The translations under genes were made by a program, and so were the position numbers. The notes beneath the pieces were generated by a model. It had not been told where the DNA came from, did not search any database, and saw only the letters and a program-made list of their open reading frames with translations. A stretch of DNA of 11,928 bases, taken from contig PMTB01000190.1 in assembly GCA_003167475.1 (NCBI GenBank), forward strand, positions 1 to 11,928. Direction: 5' to 3'. How positions within the stretch are numbered: position 1 is the first letter of the stretch; each line of letters opens with the position of its first letter. Shown here in pieces: positions 1-6,855 of this stretch. This DNA comes from a candidate division FCPU426 bacterium (GTDB taxonomy: Bacteria > Oederibacteriota > PGYV01 > Palsa-1178).

Positions 1-2719
1 GCTTCCCGTTATTGTACTTGAGTATGTAAAAATAAATGCCCGGGGCCACCATGTAGCCGTAAGAGTTCTTTCCGTCCCATTTCACATACGCCGATATAGC
101 CTTGAATGACACGAGCTGTTCCCCGTTCAAAGTATATATGCTTATCATCGTATCGCGCGGCAGGTTCGCGAACTTCAATTTGTTGTCGATAGCCGTGGCC
201 GGGTTAAAAGGGTTCGGGTAAACCACTATATCTCCCACCTTGACGGAAGCCGCAAGGCTGAAAGCGTGCGCGAGCGGGTATATGGAATCGCCGTACGAGG
301 CGTCCACCGCGGCAAAATCAACCGTGTCGCCGGAATTAAGCGTGTCTGATGTTTTTACCGTGAAGTAAAAATCAAGCTGTCCTCCGCTATTGAGCGTATT
401 TAATTCGCCGGACGAAAGCGTGCGGATGATCGCGCCCCCAAAGTATGCCCATCCGCTGTTGCCTCCCGGATCCGCCGGATTTTCCGCGAACGTGACATTG
501 GCCGGTATTATTTCCCGCAGGGACAGGTTTGTGGCCGCTGTGCCGGCGTTCGTGAGGGTTATTTTCAGCTCGGCGTATCCGCCGACCGAGGTGGCCGGGT
601 CCACGGGCACAAAAACCGCCTGTATCACGGCAGGCGCGGGAGTGCGCGTGGGGGTGACGGTCCGGGTCGAAGTGACAGTCAATGTCATCGTCATGGTCGG
701 GGTCATGGTCGAAGTGTCCGACGGCGACGGCGTTCCGGTATATGAGAGCGTCATGGTTATTGTCGGGGTGTTTGTGAACGTCCCGGGCGCGGTCGGGGAA
801 GCGGTTTGCGTCAGTGTCGAAGACTGCGTTATCGTCCGCGTGTATGTGGACGTATAGCTGGAAGTGTAAGTCATTGTCAGTGTCGGCGTATTGGTAAATG
901 TCGGGGTGGCTGTCTTTGTCGCCGTAAATGTCGCGGAGTCCATCGCGCCCACTACAACCGTCGCGTCATTGGACAGCACAGGCGGAGCCGGTTCATCCGA
1001 ATCCACGGATGCCTTGTTGGTGACCACGGTATTATTAGCGCACATATCCGCGGTCACCCAGAAAGAAACAGTGTTCACGGTATTGCCTTCAACCCCGGGG
1101 AAATTCCACGTGACCACGCCCCCGCCCGAAACGCAGCCCTGGTCGCAGTTGACAAATGTCACGCATGCCGGAAGGGTATCCCATACGCGTATATTTGTCG
1201 CCGGCACAGGCGTGAATATTTTTAAATTGTCCGCTTCCACGGTCCCCTGGTTGGCCTGGTACCCGGCTGTGCCCGGGGCAAGCAAAGGCGACGCGTCAAC
1301 CACATCCACATCCCAGTAAGGCGGCTCGGGATCTCCCCTTTTCCAGCATCTCATTTTTATTTCAGCGCCCGCCACCTGGACTTTGAGGCTGTACCACGTG
1401 TCATTAACCACATACCCGGCTGGATAATTTTTATTGCCGCCCGGAGGGTTTGATCCCGAGCCCGCGACGGACTTCTGCAGGGTTATGGAATTACTGTCTG
1501 ACTGCATAACCACCTGGTACCAGTTGTTGGGATCGATCACGTTGAACTTGAATACGGCGTCCTGCGCGAAATTTGCGTTCGGTATAAGGAGGTCGGTTAT
1601 ATACATGGCGTCATGCAGCAGCGGCCCCGGCTTGGCTATGCTGGGCCAGTTGACGCTTTGCGCGTTCTGGCTCTGTTCCAGGTATCCGCCTGTCACCTGC
1701 CAATTGGCCGCAGGCGCGCCGCTCCCCCACTGGGTCCATCCCGCTATGTCCGAAGGCGAATCGAAATTCACATACTCGCTCATGGCGTAACCCTCATTAG
1801 TATAAGTAATGCTGTATGTTATGGTCTGCCCGACCGTGACAGCGGAAGGATTGGCGAATTTTGATATTTTCAGCGCTGCTCCCACAGTCACAGGCGCGTC
1901 ATTGGATAGGCCGGAAGCGCCGGAACTTGCGGCGGAGGCAGTATTATGTATGATAGTACCCGCGGCAGTGCCGCCATTAACCTGGACAAGGAATGATACG
2001 GTCCCCTTTACGGGCGACGAAACATTCCCCAGGTTCCACGAAACCGTACCGGCGCTGTAAGTGCCGCCGTCATAGGCTTCTATGAAAGACATATCCGACG
2101 GTACGCCGTCCGAGATTACAACGCCGTTGGTATTGGCGCAGTCATAATAGACAGTGTAAAGGACAGCTCCTCCCGGCGCGGCGGAAGAGCCTTCCGCGAC
2201 TTTGGTCAGGTTAATATACGGCGGAGGCAGGGGCACGGTGAAGGACACGCAATTTTGCGCGTCAACGCTTAAGCCCGGATTTATATAGCAGTTATAATCC
2301 TTCATGCCCACGGCGATATAATATGTAAATCCCGGGGTCAGCGTGGAAGGAATTGTCACAACCTTTGAAGCCGTATTTGTTCCTGCCGGCACATTGGATC
2401 CAAGCGTGCAGCCGCCGCTCACCTGGGTCCCGCCGGAAGCGCAGCCATTGCCGACCAAAACCATCTGGTTTGGCGTGGCGTTCTGCAGGGCGCACTGGGT
2501 GGAAACCACGACAAGCGCGGCAGGCTGATTGAAAGCGCTGTCAACGACGTAGTTCCATGACACAGTGACGGTATCGCCGGGCGAAGGGTTGGGAGGGGCG
2601 ATAGCAACATTTGATATGGAAGTTATATTGGCGGAAAAAACATGTGTAGACATTAAAGTCATGAACAAAACCGCGGTCAGGGCCTGTAATAAAAACCTAT
2701 TGAACCGGTTAGTTTTCAA
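1..2719 (-). CDS. Large secreted modular protein with DUF11 repeats, Thr-rich linker and FlgD/T9SS-like C-terminal domain (3' end beyond window)
   Basis: I translated this frame by hand: it is open from a TTG at 2719 to the left edge, at least 906 residues with no stop. TTG is chosen because an AAGGGAG Shine-Dalgarno lies 7 bases upstream and the next residues form a signal peptide (basic MKTNRFNR, hydrophobic core, likely cleavage after FSA at residue 30). Seen in order: an Ig-like N-terminal region with five Cys (31-168); a DUF11-like repeat (170-280); a second DUF11-like repeat (281-310, resuming 506-591) split by a probable LamG/concanavalin-type insert (311-505); a Thr-rich linker (593-694); a third DUF11/CARDB-like domain (695-830); and VYPNPFNP from 833, opening a FlgD-like Ig/T9SS-type sorting fold that is nearly complete at the edge. 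The role is probably surface or extracellular (adhesion or envelope), by inference only; no catalytic motif is seen. It has its own promoter and is divergent from the GGDEF gene. Confidence 0.88.
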   Translation of the reverse strand, partial: MKTNRFNRFLLQALTAVLFMTLMSTHVFSANITSISNVAIAPPNPSPGDTVTVSWNYVVDSAFNQPAALVVVSTQCALQNATPNQMVLVGNGCASGGTQVSGGCTLGSNVPAGTNTASKVVTIPSTLTPGFTYYIAVGMKDYNCYINPGLSVDAQNCVSFTVPLPPPYINLTKVAEGSSAAPGGAVLYTVYYDCANTNGVVISDGVPSDMSFIEAYDGGTYSAGTVSWNLGNVSSPVKGTVSFLVQVNGGTAAGTIIHNTASAASSGASGLSNDAPVTVGAALKISKFANPSAVTVGQTITYSITYTNEGYAMSEYVNFDSPSDIAGWTQWGSGAPAANWQVTGGYLEQSQNAQSVNWPSIAKPGPLLHDAMYITDLLIPNANFAQDAVFKFNVIDPNNWYQVVMQSDSNSITLQKSVAGSGSNPPGGNKNYPAGYVVNDTWYSLKVQVAGAEIKMRCWKRGDPEPPYWDVDVVDASPLLAPGTAGYQANQGTVEADNLKIFTPVPATNIRVWDTLPACVTFVNCDQGCVSGGGVVTWNFPGVEGNTVNTVSFWVTADMCANNTVVTNKASVDSDEPAPPVLSNDATVVVGAMDSATFTATKTATPTFTNTPTLTMTYTSSYTSTYTRTITQSSTLTQTASPTAPGTFTNTPTITMTLSYTGTPSPSDTSTMTPTMTMTLTVTSTRTVTPTRTPAPAVIQAVFVPVDPATSVGGYAELKITLTNAGTAATNLSLREIIPANVTFAENPADPGGNSGWAYFGGAIIRTLSSGELNTLNSGGQLDFYFTVKTSDTLNSGDTVDFAAVDASYGDSIYPLAHAFSLAASVKVGDIVVYPNPFNPATAIDNKLKFANLPRDTMISIYTLNGEQLVSFKAISAYVKWDGKNSYGYMVAPGIYFYILKYNNGK
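638..943 (-). repeat. Low-complexity Thr-alternating linker (about 100 residues) inside the secreted protein
   Basis: Residues 593-694 of the exported protein put Thr at nearly every second position (pattern xTxTPTxT), with Ser and Pro filling in. The phrase TFTNTP(T)(L/I)TMT occurs twice, at 872-901 and 752-781, exactly 120 bases (40 codons) apart, which suggests an ancient in-frame duplication. Such linkers normally act as extended, often glycosylated spacers between exported domains. The same DNA produces patterned but spurious ORFs on the plus strand. Confidence 0.8.
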
Positions 2720-2726
2720 AACAAAA

Positions 2727-2731
2727 CTCCC
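2727..2731 (-). promoter_or_regulatory. Ribosome binding site that fixes the TTG start of the secreted-protein gene
   Basis: On the minus strand the sequence reads AAAAAGGGAG, then 7 bases, then TTG AAA ACT. No in-frame ATG gives a better combination, because the first in-frame ATG lies inside the hydrophobic core of the signal peptide. Confidence 0.75.
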
Positions 2732-2758
2732 TTTTTAGATGATCGGCGTATTAATAAC

Positions 2759-2787
2759 AGTATATACTTATTTAGTTATTTTGTCAA
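2759..2787 (-). promoter_or_regulatory. Sigma-70-type promoter of the secreted-protein gene
   Basis: Read on the minus strand: TTGACA (2787-2782), a 17-base AT-rich spacer, TATACT (2764-2759). Both hexamers are near consensus with ideal spacing. The predicted start near 2752 leaves a leader of about 33 bases with the RBS at its end. Confidence 0.75.
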
Positions 2788-2896
2788 TTATGCTTAATCG
2801 GTTAATCATAACAGGCTTATTGATGGCGACATTATAAAGCAGGTTTTTCATGTGAAACCTTTCTTACCCAGATAGAAGGGCCCTGCCAAAAGATGT

Positions 2897-3093
2897 GCTG
2901 TCATTGCGAGGAGCGAGTTCTTCAGCGACGAAGCGTCATGCCTTATCAAGTCCCGAGCTTTAGCGAGCGGACAATCTCTGTACTTTTGCAGCGTATTAGG
3001 TTCTAAAGCTTATCGGTAGAACTGAGATTTCCATGTTCCATGGACTGTAGGCTTCGTCGCCGTAAAACAAAAACGGCTCCTCGCAATGACAGC
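2897..3093. repeat. Nested-palindrome interspersed repeat, copy 1
   Basis: The ends are a perfect 18-bp inverted repeat, GCTGTCATTGCGAGGAGC at 2897-2914 and its complement at 3076-3093. Further blocks inside mirror each other: AGCGACGAAGC (2924-2934) against GCTTCGTCGC (3051-3060), and CAATCTC (2972-2978) against GAGATT (3024-3029). The 197-bp element encodes no protein. From memory, TCATTGCGAGGAGC-type palindromes recur in high copy in several unrelated bacterial genomes and behave like non-autonomous interspersed elements; this is not verified here. It sits between the two divergent promoters and damages neither. Confidence 0.82.
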
Positions 3094-3144
3094 CTGCTGT
3101 CCTTGATTATTTTAAAGACATTGGAATCCGCAACCGCAAACCGA

Positions 3145-3173
3145 TTGACAATATCCCGCCCTTGCTATAAAAT
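3145..3173 (+). promoter_or_regulatory. Sigma-70-type promoter of the CBS-GGDEF gene
   Basis: TTGACA (3145-3150), a 17-base spacer, then TAAAAT (3168-3173). An alternative -10, TATAAA at 3166-3171, has 15-base spacing. The predicted start near 3180 gives a leader of about 25 bases containing the GGGAG RBS. Confidence 0.7.
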
Positions 3174-3182
3174 AATTTTATA
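3166..3182. repeat. AT-rich perfect palindrome over the -10/start region
   Basis: TATAAAATAATTTTATA is an 8+1+8 inverted repeat overlapping the -10 box and likely transcription start of the CBS-GGDEF gene. It could be a regulator site, or simply an AT-rich -10 region. Confidence 0.45.
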
Positions 3183-3204
3183 CTAATTTACAGGGAGAAA
3201 ACCA

Positions 3205-4134
3205 ATGGCAATGGTAAAGATAGGCGCTGTCATGTCCAAGGACGTTTTGACCGCGCACAAGGAAGATACTGTAATGTCCATGCTGGAACGCCTGCAGAAA
3301 CACAGGATAGGCGCTATCGTCGTTATAAACAAGGACAATGTGGCCATAGGCATTATCACGGAGCGCGACATCATACAGGCGCTGGTTATATATAAGGAAG
3401 AGACTTTCAAAAAACAGGCGCAGGACATCATGAGCGCGCCCGTTCTTACACTGGATCCCGAGCAGGATATAGATTCCGCGGCCATACTTATGACATTGAA
3501 CGGCATACGCAGGATACCCATCACAAGAGAAAACAAGTTAGTTGGCCTTATCACCTACCGCGACCTGACCAATGCCCTGCGCAAAAGTTACTATGTGCTC
3601 GAGGAAAAAGCCGAACTACTGCAGGATATGGCGAACAAGGACCCACTTACAGGGCTCTTTAACAAACGCTTTATCAACGACGAACTCAAGCGCCAGTTTG
3701 ACGCGGCAAAGGAAACCGGCGCGTCAATGGCTGTCATCATGATAGACATAGACCACTTCAAAAAAGTCAACGACACATACGGCCACCCGTGCGGGGACCA
3801 TGTGCTCAAAACCCTCTCGCAGATATTGCTGGCTAAATCCAGGGATATCAACGTGGTGGGAAGGTACGGCGGCGAGGAGTTCATAATCATAGGCCCGATA
3901 TCGGACCATAAGTCGTCCCTGTATTTCGCGGAACGCATACGCATGGTGGTTGAGTCCACGCCGTTCTTCTGCGAGACAAAAGAGTTTAAGATCACGATAA
4001 GCGCCGGCGTATGCGTATGGAACTCAAAAATGAAGGACGCAAAAACCATGATAAAACTGGCGGATGACGCGTTATACGCGGCGAAAAAAGCGGGAAGGAA
4101 CTGCGTGAAGACCGCGGATATGGTGGAGGTTTAA
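3205..4134 (+). CDS. CBS-pair GGDEF protein, probable ligand-regulated diguanylate cyclase
   Basis: Predicted cytoplasmic enzyme of 309 residues making cyclic di-GMP from two GTP. Two CBS domains (about 7-60 and 72-126) form a Bateman module, which in known proteins binds adenine nucleotides and would tune the output domain. A GGDEF domain follows (about 140-305): DPLTGLFNKR (146-155), metal-binding D181 in IDIDHFKKVND, and an intact GGEEF active site (222-226), so cyclase activity is likely. The usual RxxD inhibitory site is RDIN (213-216), lacking the Asp, so product inhibition may be weak. The start is the first of two nearby ATGs (3205, 3211), because GGGAG at 3193-3197 lies 7 bases before it. 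There are no membrane segments. It is monocistronic, with its own promoter, and converges on the operon to its right. Confidence 0.92.
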   Translation: MAMVKIGAVMSKDVLTAHKEDTVMSMLERLQKHRIGAIVVINKDNVAIGIITERDIIQALVIYKEETFKKQAQDIMSAPVLTLDPEQDIDSAAILMTLNGIRRIPITRENKLVGLITYRDLTNALRKSYYVLEEKAELLQDMANKDPLTGLFNKRFINDELKRQFDAAKETGASMAVIMIDIDHFKKVNDTYGHPCGDHVLKTLSQILLAKSRDINVVGRYGGEEFIIIGPISDHKSSLYFAERIRMVVESTPFFCETKEFKITISAGVCVWNSKMKDAKTMIKLADDALYAAKKAGRNCVKTADMVEV

Positions 4135-4154
4135 GTTCCAGGTTATGCCGCCCG

Positions 4155-4378
4155 GCTGTCATTGCGAGGAGCCATGTACCATTCGCAGTGCTCAGGTACA
4201 TGGCAGGCTCTACTCTTGTGAAGCAAGCCATGAACCCGAGCGCGCGAGTGGTTCATGGCAATCTGATCTAAATCAAAGCCTGCGGAGCAACGTTGAACGG
4301 AATTAACATCGAAAGCTTATCTAGGAACAGAGATTGCTTCGTCGACATAGAACTAAATCGTCTCCTCGCAATGACGGC
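4155..4378. repeat. Nested-palindrome interspersed repeat, copy 2
   Basis: The left end (4155-4172) is the same 18-mer as copy 1, GCTGTCATTGCGAGGAGC. The right end (4362-4378) is its complement over 17 bases with one mismatch. Inside, GCAATCTG (4258-4265) faces GAGATTGCTTCGTCG (4330-4344). AAAGCTTATC (4312-4321) also occurs in copy 1 (3005-3014), in both cases shortly before GAGATT, so the two share an internal module as well as ends. The left half differs and carries two hairpins. The element lies 20 bases after the GGDEF stop and 29 bases past the end of the membrane-protein gene, and may terminate both converging transcripts. Confidence 0.82.
4171..4259. repeat. Pair of sister hairpins inside repeat copy 2
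   Basis: Stem 1 pairs GCCATGTACC (4171-4180) with GGTACATGGC (4195-4204) around a 14-base loop. Stem 2 pairs GCCATGAACC (4227-4236) with GGTTCATGGC (4250-4259) around a 13-base loop. The stems are perfect 10-bp duplexes that differ by one T-A to A-T exchange with both sides changed. Confidence 0.75.
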
Positions 4379-4407
4379 ACTGCAATAAAATCCAAAAAAA
4401 CATACCT

Positions 4408-4944
4408 TTACTTACCTTCCACTTCCTCAAACAAAAACATCATAAACCCCGCGCACAGCGGGTATGCCACAAAGATCCCTATGACCAGCTGGGCGCCTAC
4501 CGCCATGATCAGCCACAACCCGATAATTAACATTATATGCGTCATAAGATTATTTTTATTTACGGCAGCCGAGCTCAATTTAAACGAATCCATAATTCCC
4601 GTCCCTTTGTATGCCATATAATACCCCGAATACATCCACAGCGCCGCTATCATTATCCCGGGTACTATCAGTACCATGCCTATGCCGGCGGATACCGCCA
4701 AAATAAACCCCAGCACTGCCAGCATTATGGCCTTATCCAGGTGGACAAAGAGCGCGTCATACGTTGGTTTTTTTCCGTCCCTGGCCATCCTGAACATCTC
4801 TCCCATGCCCAGCCACAGGCACGGGGCCAGTATGCCTAGCGTCGCCCCGGAAAGTATGACACTGATGAGCGCCCCAAAAATAAAAACCCACGGGTACTTA
4901 AAGAACATCACTATTGTTTTGGCGGCGTTTTCCTGTATTTTCAT
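4408..4944 (-). CDS. Small polytopic membrane protein (DUF975/YciC/GPDPase-membrane-domain-like)
   Basis: 178 residues with several hydrophobic stretches: about 16-50 (one or two segments), 72-93, 94-113 and 134-172, separated by short charged loops. The arrangement with IVPGI (93-97) at a segment boundary, followed by an amphipathic MDSFKLSSAAV region (119-128), resembles DUF975/YciC and glycerophosphodiester phosphodiesterase membrane-domain proteins. The family match comes from pattern recognition, and no function can be assigned. It starts one base after the ribF stop (TAAGATG), with AGGGG as RBS inside the ribF end, so it is the last gene of the operon and probably translationally coupled. 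ribF is often followed by rpsO in other bacteria; that gene is absent here. Confidence 0.8.
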   Translation of the reverse strand: MKIQENAAKTIVMFFKYPWVFIFGALISVILSGATLGILAPCLWLGMGEMFRMARDGKKPTYDALFVHLDKAIMLAVLGFILAVSAGIGMVLIVPGIMIAALWMYSGYYMAYKGTGIMDSFKLSSAAVNKNNLMTHIMLIIGLWLIMAVGAQLVIGIFVAYPLCAGFMMFLFEEVEGK

Positions 4945-4945
4945 C

Positions 4946-5878
4946 TTATACCCCTAAACCCGCTGATGAATACTTTTTCTTTATATATCTTATGTCTTCC
5001 CCTACCTGCTTCATAAGCGCCTCTTTGGTGGCGAACTTTATCTCGTCGCGCAGGCGCTCCAAAAATATCACCCTGATCTCCCTGCCGTATATATTTTCAT
5101 TAAAATCAAATATGTAAACTTCCAGGAGCTGTTTTTTCTCTTTTTTCAGCGTGGGAGCGAAGCCTATGTTTGCGGCGCCCGTATAGGTTTTCCCGTTGTA
5201 TTCCACCTTCACGGCCCAGACGCCGCTTGCGGGTATATCCTCGTAGTCCAGCTTCAGATTGGCCGTGGGGTAATCAAAACCGATATGCTGCCCGCGCAAA
5301 ACTTTCCCGGTTATGGAATACTGCCTCCCCAGCATTTTTTCCGCGTTCTTTATGTCCCCTGATTTCAGGAACTCCCTGATGCGCGTCGAACTTACCCTTT
5401 TTCCGCCCACTTTTATCTCTGGGACCACGTTGACCTTAAAGCCGTATTTCCTGCCGGCTTGCCTTAGCGTTTTTACGCCGCCCTTGCCGCCTTTGCCGAA
5501 AACAAAATCTTTGCCCTCGCTCACGCAGCCGGTGTTGAGTTTTTTCACAAGTATATCCCTGACAAATTCTTCCGCTGTTTTATTGTGGATCTTTTTGAAA
5601 TCCAGCAGCACGCATATGTCGATGCCGTGGCTTTTGAGCCTTTTCAGCTTGGCTTTGGTGGATTTGATGAGTTTTATATCGGAATTTTTGTCGAGGTGCT
5701 TGCTGGGATGGCCCGTAAAAGTTATCACAACGCTTTGGCCCTTTATCGTTTCGGCGCAGGCTATGGTGTTTTCCAGGAGCCGCCTGTGGCCCACGTGCAC
5801 TCCGTCAAAGACGCCTATGGTGACGGCTGATTTTTTTTCCATCCTCGGCATGGAGCTGAGGGAAGTGTAGACTTTCAT
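4946..5878 (-). CDS. ribF: Bifunctional riboflavin kinase / FAD synthetase
   Basis: Converts riboflavin to FMN and FMN to FAD with ATP in the cytoplasm. The length of 310 residues is normal for the family. The N-terminal nucleotidyltransferase domain (about 15-185) shows GVFDGVHVGH (22-31), TFTGHPSK (53-60), an FGKGGKGG segment (127-134) and SSTRIREFL (163-171). The C-terminal riboflavin-kinase domain (about 186-306) shows YPTAN (203-207), GAANIGFAPT (234-243), and LLEVYIFDF with probable catalytic Glu253. Two positions depart from the patterns I remember: Ala241 where NIGxRPT usually has Arg, and Trp221 where Tyr is usual. The start overlaps the preceding DHH gene by ATGA (4 bases), with AAGGG just upstream. 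truB, often found immediately before ribF in this gene block, is not here. Confidence 0.95.
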   Translation of the reverse strand: MKVYTSLSSMPRMEKKSAVTIGVFDGVHVGHRRLLENTIACAETIKGQSVVITFTGHPSKHLDKNSDIKLIKSTKAKLKRLKSHGIDICVLLDFKKIHNKTAEEFVRDILVKKLNTGCVSEGKDFVFGKGGKGGVKTLRQAGRKYGFKVNVVPEIKVGGKRVSSTRIREFLKSGDIKNAEKMLGRQYSITGKVLRGQHIGFDYPTANLKLDYEDIPASGVWAVKVEYNGKTYTGAANIGFAPTLKKEKKQLLEVYIFDFNENIYGREIRVIFLERLRDEIKFATKEALMKQVGEDIRYIKKKYSSAGLGV

Positions 5879-6855
5879 TTTACCCTTTTCAGCCTGTAAT
5901 ATTTCCTGACCTGTGCAAGGACCGCCTTAATAGCTTTGGCCATGGGCAGGTGTATTACCGCGCCGGCCGCGTGCTTGTGCCCGCCGCCTTTGAACCCGCG
6001 CGCTATGATATTGACGTCAGCCGTGCCTTTGGAGCGGAAAGATACCTTGACCGAAGACGGCCCGGTTTCCTTAAAAAGCATGGCGGTCTCGACGGTTTTG
6101 ATCGCCCTGATGGAGTTTATGAAGTTGTCCGTCTCGCTCTCTATGGCGCCCGTGTCGCTGAACATTTTTTTCGTGAGGTACGAGTAGCCCATCCTGCCCT
6201 CCACTTTGAGCTTTGAGAGCATCTGGTACATGAGTTTGGTTGCCTGCTCGGTCGAGGAGTATACCTGCGATGATATGTGTTCGGGGTCCGCTCCTGCCCT
6301 TAAAAGTTCGGAGGCTATTATGTGTGTCTCCGGTGAAGTGTTCGAATACCTGAACGAACCGGTATCAGTCACTATGGCCGTATAAATACATGTGGCCGCG
6401 TCCTTGTCTATCTCCCAGCAAAGCCCCTTCATTATCCTGTATAACTGCTCGCCGACCGCAGCTGCCTTAGGGTCCACGATATTTAAGTCCCCGTACATGG
6501 TGTTGCCTAGGTGGTGGTCCAGGTTCACGGTGACTTTTGACTGCTGCGTATAGTCGATTATCCCGCCGTTTCTCTCAAGTTCGGGGCATTCAAGCACTAT
6601 GGCGAGATCGTATTTACCCGTTATTTTTTTTGTGTTCTTAACCTGCGCGCTGTTAGGCAGGAATTTATAAATCATAGGAAGCGGATCGCGGTTTATGAAA
6701 TCGACTTTCTTGCCCATCTTCGTCAGCTTGCCCAGGAGCGCCAGCCCCGAGCCTATGCCGTCGCCGTCCGGGTTAATGTGGGTGGAAAGGAGTATCTTTT
6801 TTGCCTGCTTGATAAAACCCTGCAGTTTTTCCAACGCGGCTTTGTCTTCATTCAT
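5875..6855 (-). CDS. nrnA: DHH/DHHA1 phosphoesterase, NrnA-like (nanoRNase / pAp phosphatase)
   Basis: By family, a Mn-dependent enzyme that degrades 2-5 nt RNAs and dephosphorylates 3'-phosphoadenosine 5'-phosphate. It has 326 residues. The DHH domain shows motif I, HINPDGDGIGS (26-36); motif II, VLECPELER (87-95); motif III, LDHH (112-115); and motif IV, VTDTGSFR (162-169). The DHHA1 domain ends in FRSKG (273-277) and GGGHKHAAG (290-298), the RNA-binding loop. Motif II has Glu89 where B. subtilis NrnA, as I remember it, has Asp (VCDTANQER); Glu could still bind metal. It overlaps rbfA by 8 bases and ribF by 4; GAGGA lies about 10 bases before its ATG. The rbfA-nrnA order is conserved in many bacteria, which supports NrnA over RecJ. 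Substrate preference cannot be read from the sequence. Confidence 0.9.
   Translation of the reverse strand: MNEDKAALEKLQGFIKQAKKILLSTHINPDGDGIGSGLALLGKLTKMGKKVDFINRDPLPMIYKFLPNSAQVKNTKKITGKYDLAIVLECPELERNGGIIDYTQQSKVTVNLDHHLGNTMYGDLNIVDPKAAAVGEQLYRIMKGLCWEIDKDAATCIYTAIVTDTGSFRYSNTSPETHIIASELLRAGADPEHISSQVYSSTEQATKLMYQMLSKLKVEGRMGYSYLTKKMFSDTGAIESETDNFINSIRAIKTVETAMLFKETGPSSVKVSFRSKGTADVNIIARGFKGGGHKHAAGAVIHLPMAKAIKAVLAQVRKYYRLKRVK

Larger units (their letters stand above)
2720..3204. other. Divergent intergenic region (485 bp)
   Basis: This region lies between the start of the secreted-protein gene (minus) and the CBS-GGDEF gene (plus). It holds the minus-strand promoter near 2759-2787, the inverted-repeat element at 2897-3093 and the plus-strand promoter at 3145-3173. 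I see no RNA gene and no convincing ORF in it. The stretch 2790-2896 shows nothing recognisable beyond a short AGGTTT/AAACCT inverted repeat. Confidence 0.7.

Noticed and set aside
390..1319. Overlapping plus-strand ORFs with Val-alternating proteins (for example 390-857, 891-1319)
   Set aside because: They are the antisense reading of the Thr-alternating linker and DUF11 region; the minus frame is continuous for 906 codons with a signal peptide and recognisable domains.
2897..4378. The two TCATTGCGAGGAGC elements as a CRISPR array, or as ends of one insertion sequence around the GGDEF gene
   Set aside because: There are no regularly spaced short repeats. Each element carries its own pair of inverted ends and the gene between them is not a transposase; a composite element is possible in principle, but nothing else supports it.
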